Source: UBA1724 sp963632245 (GTDB lineage: Bacteria; Verrucomicrobiota; Lentisphaeria; Oligosphaerales; Oligosphaeraceae). From it: a DNA stretch of 10,447 bases. The position numbers and the translations under genes were made by a program. Under the pieces are notes generated by a model. The model was not told where the DNA came from, did not search any database, and was given only the letters and a program-made list of their open reading frames with translations. The DNA is taken from the NCBI GenBank assembly GCA_963632245.1, contig CAVGTF010000083.1:1-10447 (forward strand), given 5' to 3'. Positions 7,084 through 10,447 of this stretch are shown here, in pieces; position 1 is the first letter of the stretch; every line of letters begins with the position of its first letter.

Positions 7084-9059
7084 GGTTCCGAGGGGGCGTC
7101 AGCTGGTTGTTCGGCCGGCTGCGCGGGGGATTCTCCGGGGGCGTCGGGGGCGGCCTTCTGGGCAGGCGGCTCCTTCGCGCGCTTCAGGGAGTAGTTGAAG
7201 ATGCGTCGTCCGTCGAAGAGTGTGATGTAGAGCATCAGCACGATGAGGAGGACGGCGAAGGTATTGTAGAGATACTTGAAGAAGGATGCGGGCATTCTTT
7301 TGCGGGTGACGGCTTCCAGTGCGGCGAAGAGGATGTGTCCGCCGTCCAGCACGGGCAGTGGCAACAGGTTCATGAATGCCAGGGAGAAGGAGATGAGGAT
7401 GATGAAGGAGAATCCGCCGCGGTATCCCTCGGCCTCCAGGCGATACCAGAGTGCCTGGATGATGCCCAGGGGACCGCTCATGTGCCGCAGTCCCACCTGG
7501 GTCTGGGAGATTTCGCGGGGCGTGCCGGTGACCAGGCTCTTTGCGCGGGAGGTGATGGGGGCGAAGAGGAGTCCCAGAGTGCGGGCGGTGGTGTTCCACA
7601 CCTCGGTGAACTGCTGCCAGGGATTCACGTGCTGGATCATTCGGGACAATCCGCCGGAGAGCGACACGCCCATCAGGTAGACGCCGGGGTTGTCCTTGCT
7701 CAGGTAGGGAGTCAGGATCGTCTGGCAGAGCTTGCCGTCGCGACAGTAGGTGATCTGCAGGGGCTTGCCGTTGGAGCTGTGCACGAACTCCTGGAGGCTC
7801 TGCACGTCGCGGACCGTGAGGGTCTCCTCCACGGTCTTTCCGTCAGAGCCGTCCAGGCGCTTCACTTCCACGAACTGGTCGCCGCGGCGGAGGCCCGCCG
7901 CCTCTGCGGGGGAGCCCTGGAAGACGGAGGAGGCCACTACCTGGAAGGAGAGCCCCAGGGACTGCAGGGAATGTTCGCCCGACGGGAGCGACACCATGAA
8001 TTCCGGGAGCTCCTTCCCTTGCCGTGCCACGGTGATGGAGACCTGCGTGGCGTCGGCGGGCAGTGCACCCAGGAGTCGATCGGCATCAATGGGTGAGATT
8101 ACATTCTTTTTCTGGAGGGCCAGCAACTGGTCGCCCGCCTTGAGGCCCGCGTGGTCTGCCGGGGAGTCCTTGGCTACCGCCGCCACATGGACGGGATTCA
8201 TGACATCGAAGAAGGGGAATCCCAGTCCCTCCATGGAGGGATTCTTTTGGGGCTGGTAGCGGAATTCCAGCGGCTCGCCGTCCCGCAGCGCCTTCACGGT
8301 CACATGGCCCTTGTTGCCATAGACGTATTCCTTGCAGAGGCCGTCTACGCCATCCTGGAAGGTGGCGCCATTGACCTCCACAATGCGGTCGCCCTTGCGC
8401 AATCCCGCAGTCCACTCGGGATTGGGCTGCGGCTTCACGGTGACTTCCCGGGGCGGCTTGTCGGCGTCCTCCAGGATGGTGAGAGTCAGTTCCTCGGGGA
8501 GGGTCTTGCCGTCTTCGCTTGTCTGGTAGGCCAGTTCTGCCCAGGTCAGCGGAGTCTTTCGACCCGTGACCTCCTGGTCCCCGATCTTCAGGATGGAGGC
8601 GTATTCGGGAACGCCTTCTACGTAGGGAAGATATGCGGGGATCGCCACCACGTTTGCGGAGGTGGAGGGCGCCGGGCACCAGAGTCCCACGCCCCACATG
8701 ATGGCGGCCAGCAGGAAGCCGAAGAGGACATTGAAGAGCGGTCCGGCAAAGGCCGTCCAGGCGCGTGCGCCGGGGGTGGCGCGGGGGAGGGGCTTCCCGT
8801 CGGAGGTCTGGGGATCATCGGTGGGGTCCAGCTGCGGCAGCGATACGAAGCCGCCGAAGGGGAGCCAGCTGATGATATACTCCACGCCCTTGTAGGTGAA
8901 TCCCCAGAGCTTCGGACCCATGCCAATGGAGAACGCCTCTACGTGCAAACCCCTCCATAACGCCACGATCAAATGCCCAAATTCGTGGATGAAGATGCAG
9001 AAGCCGAAGAAGAATACAATGAAGAGGATCTTCAGGATGGCGGAGAAAAATTCAAGCAT
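7080..9059 (-). CDS. rseP: RseP-type site-2 zinc metalloprotease with expanded PDZ region
   Basis: Membrane-embedded site-2 protease of 659 residues, about 200 longer than E. coli RseP. The first transmembrane segment (about 8-24) runs into the zinc motif HEFGH (25-29). A second segment carries FAGPLFN (104-110), and the third zinc ligand lies in LPVLDGGH (568-575). A final hydrophobic segment spans about 596-615. Between the membrane halves are three clear PDZ cores (AGL-KGD at about 218-224, 304-310 and 389-394) and a degenerate one at about 135-165. The usual RseP has two. The last 30 residues are a proline/alanine/glutamate-rich tail. In known relatives the enzyme cleaves anti-sigma factors or signal-peptide remnants within the membrane; the target here is not visible. 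No anti-sigma or sigma gene and no dxr or bamA is in the window. The start has no Shine-Dalgarno. It heads the rseP-cmk-WecA-like run. Confidence 0.94.
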   Translation of the reverse strand: MLEFFSAILKILFIVFFFGFCIFIHEFGHLIVALWRGLHVEAFSIGMGPKLWGFTYKGVEYIISWLPFGGFVSLPQLDPTDDPQTSDGKPLPRATPGARAWTAFAGPLFNVLFGFLLAAIMWGVGLWCPAPSTSANVVAIPAYLPYVEGVPEYASILKIGDQEVTGRKTPLTWAELAYQTSEDGKTLPEELTLTILEDADKPPREVTVKPQPNPEWTAGLRKGDRIVEVNGATFQDGVDGLCKEYVYGNKGHVTVKALRDGEPLEFRYQPQKNPSMEGLGFPFFDVMNPVHVAAVAKDSPADHAGLKAGDQLLALQKKNVISPIDADRLLGALPADATQVSITVARQGKELPEFMVSLPSGEHSLQSLGLSFQVVASSVFQGSPAEAAGLRRGDQFVEVKRLDGSDGKTVEETLTVRDVQSLQEFVHSSNGKPLQITYCRDGKLCQTILTPYLSKDNPGVYLMGVSLSGGLSRMIQHVNPWQQFTEVWNTTARTLGLLFAPITSRAKSLVTGTPREISQTQVGLRHMSGPLGIIQALWYRLEAEGYRGGFSFIILISFSLAFMNLLPLPVLDGGHILFAALEAVTRKRMPASFFKYLYNTFAVLLIVLMLYITLFDGRRIFNYSLKRAKEPPAQKAAPDAPGESPAQPAEQPADAPSEP

Positions 9060-9280
9060 ATATCAGGACGCGGAAGAAGGATCAGACTAGAAGGTAAATA
9101 TACCACGGCGAGAAGGGCCGGGAGGGACCTCGCAGGGAGGAAACCAGGGCTCAAGAAAGCCCCGCTGCTGCAGGAAACCCCCTAGGAACCTCTTCGGTGC
9201 TCCATGGTTCCCCTGGAGGGGCAGACAAGGGGAGGCACAACGGCAAATTTTTGACTAAAAAATGGGGAACCTGGTTGCGT

Positions 9281-9307
9281 TTGTCAGTTTGTTCACTAAA
9301 TTATATC
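9281..9307 (+). promoter_or_regulatory. Possible promoter of the AbiEi-like antitoxin gene
   Basis: TTGTCA (9281-9286) and TATATC (9302-9307) form a sigma70-like pair with a short 15-base spacer, in the AT-rich stretch before the gene. The predicted transcript start falls at or inside the 19-bp palindrome at 9309, as expected for an autorepressed gene. Spacing is suboptimal, so the exact boxes are uncertain. Confidence 0.4.
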
Positions 9308-9308
9308 T

Positions 9309-9327
9309 GTTCACATAATGTAAACAG
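9309..9327 (+). promoter_or_regulatory. 19-bp palindrome, candidate operator of the antitoxin
   Basis: TGTTCACATAATGTAAACA is an inverted repeat around a central A in which eight of nine pairs match. It lies between the putative -10 box and the Shine-Dalgarno of the AbiEi-like gene. A second copy of its left half, TGTTCAC, occurs at 9290-9296, 19 bases upstream and so close to two helical turns away. AbiEi-family antitoxins are known to repress their own operons through inverted repeats, which makes this the likely binding site. Confidence 0.6.
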
Positions 9328-9343
9328 AATAGGAGAAAGGAAC

Positions 9344-10321
9344 ATGCCGAAGGCATTCGATCGGACAGAGAGCATTTTGCCGAGGATCAATGAGGCGTTG
9401 GCTGCGGATGGTCGTGGGGCTTGTGAGGTGGTTTGTGGGGAGGGTGGGGTGAAGTATCTGCAGCTTCCTGGGGCGCGTTATGAGATTCGTCAAGTAGGTG
9501 TGGTGAATGGTGCTTTGCTGCCGCAGTTATTGCGTGGCATGACTCCGGATGGGTGCATTCTTTGGGCACAGTACATTCCGGAGAGTGTTGCCGTAGTTTT
9601 GAGTCGGCGGAGGATTTGCTACGCGGATACTGCGGGAAATATGCTTTTGCGGTTCGGGGGCAATTTTCTGCAAATTCGAAATTGTCCCAAGCCTCGGGAG
9701 GTCCGCGAAGAATTGGTGCGTGGGCGGTCTATCACGCCGGCGGGGTTGCAGGTGGTGTTCCTTTTTCTTACGGAACCCTGTTCTGTGGGATGGAATTACA
9801 GGGAGATTGCCGCGCAAAGTGGTACGACTGCGGCAACGGTTTCGTATGTCGTAGCGGATTTGAAGAAACGGCGCTTTCTAGTGGAGCAGAAGGGGATTCG
9901 GAGGCTTATAGACCGCAGTCGGCTATGTCGTCTTTGGGTGGAAAATTATCGCCTTCGTCTGCTGCCAAGGGTGAAGAGCACCCGGTATGCGGGGGAGCTC
10001 GGCAGGCTTCCAGGAGATTCCGCGCTTGTGGGTGGTGGTGAGACCGTCGCCGCACGGGAAAGGCTCTTGCAGACGAATTCCGTACTGCTTTGGAAGCAGG
10101 ACGGCGGCTACGTGCGCACAGTCTTGGGAAATCATTGGCGGCTGGATCCGGAGGGGAATATTGAGGTCCGCGATGCTTTCTGGCCGACGGAACACCGTCA
10201 TTTCCAGGGACGCACGCCGTGGTTGCTTGTCTACGCCGATCTCCTTGCAACAGATGATGGGCGGTGTCTTGAGGCCGCCGAGGAAATCTTCCAGCAGCAT
10301 CTGCAGGGGGAGGAGGCATGA
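9344..10321 (+). CDS. AbiEi-family type IV antitoxin / winged-helix regulator
   Basis: A 325-residue protein. The ATG at 9344 is chosen because AGGAG (9331-9335) lies at the right distance; the frame is open further upstream but has no such signal. Residues about 131-181 form a winged helix-turn-helix: TPAGLQVVF, then YREIAAQSGTTAATVSYVV and DLKKRRFLV. After it come the LWVENYRLRLLP segment (197-208) and a C-terminal LLVYADLLATDDGRCLEAAE (294-313). This layout is recalled from the COG4861 / AbiEi-antitoxin-like family, whose members sit before AbiEii nucleotidyltransferase genes. In the known system AbiEi represses the operon and counters the toxin without forming a stable protein complex. 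The following gene starts inside its stop codon (ATGA). Composition is visibly less GC-rich than in the minus-strand genes, a possible sign of transfer. The N-terminal 120 residues match nothing I can name. Confidence 0.75.
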   Translation: MPKAFDRTESILPRINEALAADGRGACEVVCGEGGVKYLQLPGARYEIRQVGVVNGALLPQLLRGMTPDGCILWAQYIPESVAVVLSRRRICYADTAGNMLLRFGGNFLQIRNCPKPREVREELVRGRSITPAGLQVVFLFLTEPCSVGWNYREIAAQSGTTAATVSYVVADLKKRRFLVEQKGIRRLIDRSRLCRLWVENYRLRLLPRVKSTRYAGELGRLPGDSALVGGGETVAARERLLQTNSVLLWKQDGGYVRTVLGNHWRLDPEGNIEVRDAFWPTEHRHFQGRTPWLLVYADLLATDDGRCLEAAEEIFQQHLQGEEA

Positions 10322-10447
10322 CCCCAGTAGAGAAGATCATAGGAATCGTCTTTCAAGCTGCCGAGGAATTGGGACTTCCCTTGATGCTGGTTGGCGCAGC
10401 ATGCCGCGATTTTTGGCTAAAGCGGTTTGAGGTGCGAGTCAATGTGC
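10318..10447 (+). CDS. AbiEii-like nucleotidyltransferase toxin, 5' fragment
   Basis: Only the first 43 codons are inside the window. The start overlaps the antitoxin stop as ATGA, and a GGGGGAGGAGG purine run lies directly before it. The protein begins with an amphipathic helix and then LPLMLVGAACRDFWLKRF (20-37). This matches the usual opening of AbiEii/DUF1814-type nucleotidyltransferases, a hydrophobic strand ending in VGA-ARD ahead of the catalytic T-DIDF-type motif, which would lie just beyond the edge. In characterised members the toxin transfers nucleotides to tRNA acceptor ends or binds GTP and stops growth. The assignment rests on this short motif plus the gene order, and the catalytic residues cannot be checked here. 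Confidence 0.65.
   Translation, partial: MTPVEKIIGIVFQAAEELGLPLMLVGAACRDFWLKRFEVRVNV

Larger units (their letters stand above)
9060..9343. other. Divergent intergenic region between rseP and the AbiEi-like gene
   Basis: These 284 bases separate two genes transcribed away from each other, so both promoters should lie here. On the rseP side a TATATT box (9102-9097, minus strand) lies within an imperfect palindrome GGTAAATATACC (9093-9104), but no good -35 accompanies it. The middle (about 9110-9240) is GC-rich and has two modest hairpins: GGAACC/GGTTCC (9185-9190 with 9206-9211) and a GGGCT/AGCCC pairing near 9146-9162. From about 9245 the sequence turns AT-rich. No tRNA, SRP RNA, tmRNA or 6S signature was recognised, and no credible small ORF. 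Confidence 0.6.

Noticed and set aside
9100..9245. A small structured RNA gene (SRP RNA, 6S, tmRNA or tRNA) in the divergent region
   Set aside because: Two hairpins can be drawn, but none of the conserved sequence blocks of these RNAs is present on either strand.
9197..9343. A 49-codon N-terminal extension of the AbiEi-like gene from the ATG at 9197
   Set aside because: It would translate through the putative promoter and the 19-bp palindrome and has no Shine-Dalgarno. The ATG at 9344 has AGGAG at proper spacing.
1..10447. CRISPR array, insertion sequence or attachment site
   Set aside because: No regularly spaced repeats, transposase or integrase motifs, or terminal inverted repeats were seen on either strand.

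Overview
The window is a GC-rich stretch of bacterial chromosome with tightly packed genes. Nine coding sequences are supported; two of them run off the window edges. The envelope genes (site-2 protease, polyprenyl-phosphate sugar-1-phosphate transferase) suit a Gram-negative-type cell. Several genes lack a Shine-Dalgarno sequence (rseP, nadC, thiD), while others have a good one (thiM, thiE, the antitoxin gene). That mix, together with the gene types, loosely fits the PVC/Verrucomicrobiota or Bacteroidota side of the tree, but no marker here settles the phylum.

Left part, all on the minus strand. From the right, rseP, cmk and a WecA/TagO-like transferase are joined by two 4-base ATGA overlaps. 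nadC follows after 78 bases, and a terminator-like hairpin lies just beyond nadC. The next unit begins with a clear TPP riboswitch (about 4150-4252) leading thiM-thiE-thiD. This is a thiazole and pyrimidine salvage operon ending in thiamine phosphate. After a 136-base gap containing a long-range inverted repeat comes a PIF1-like helicase whose C-terminus lies beyond the left edge.

Right part, plus strand. A 284-base divergent region (9060-9343) separates rseP from a gene of different, AT-richer texture. This gene encodes a winged-helix protein of the AbiEi-type antitoxin family. It is followed with an ATGA overlap by the first 43 codons of a nucleotidyltransferase-like protein matching the start of AbiEii-type toxins. 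A near-perfect 19-bp palindrome sits just before the antitoxin's ribosome binding site and is the obvious candidate autoregulatory operator. This type IV toxin-antitoxin / abortive-infection-like module is the only accessory-looking element seen. The rest is core metabolism, envelope maintenance and nucleic-acid processing.
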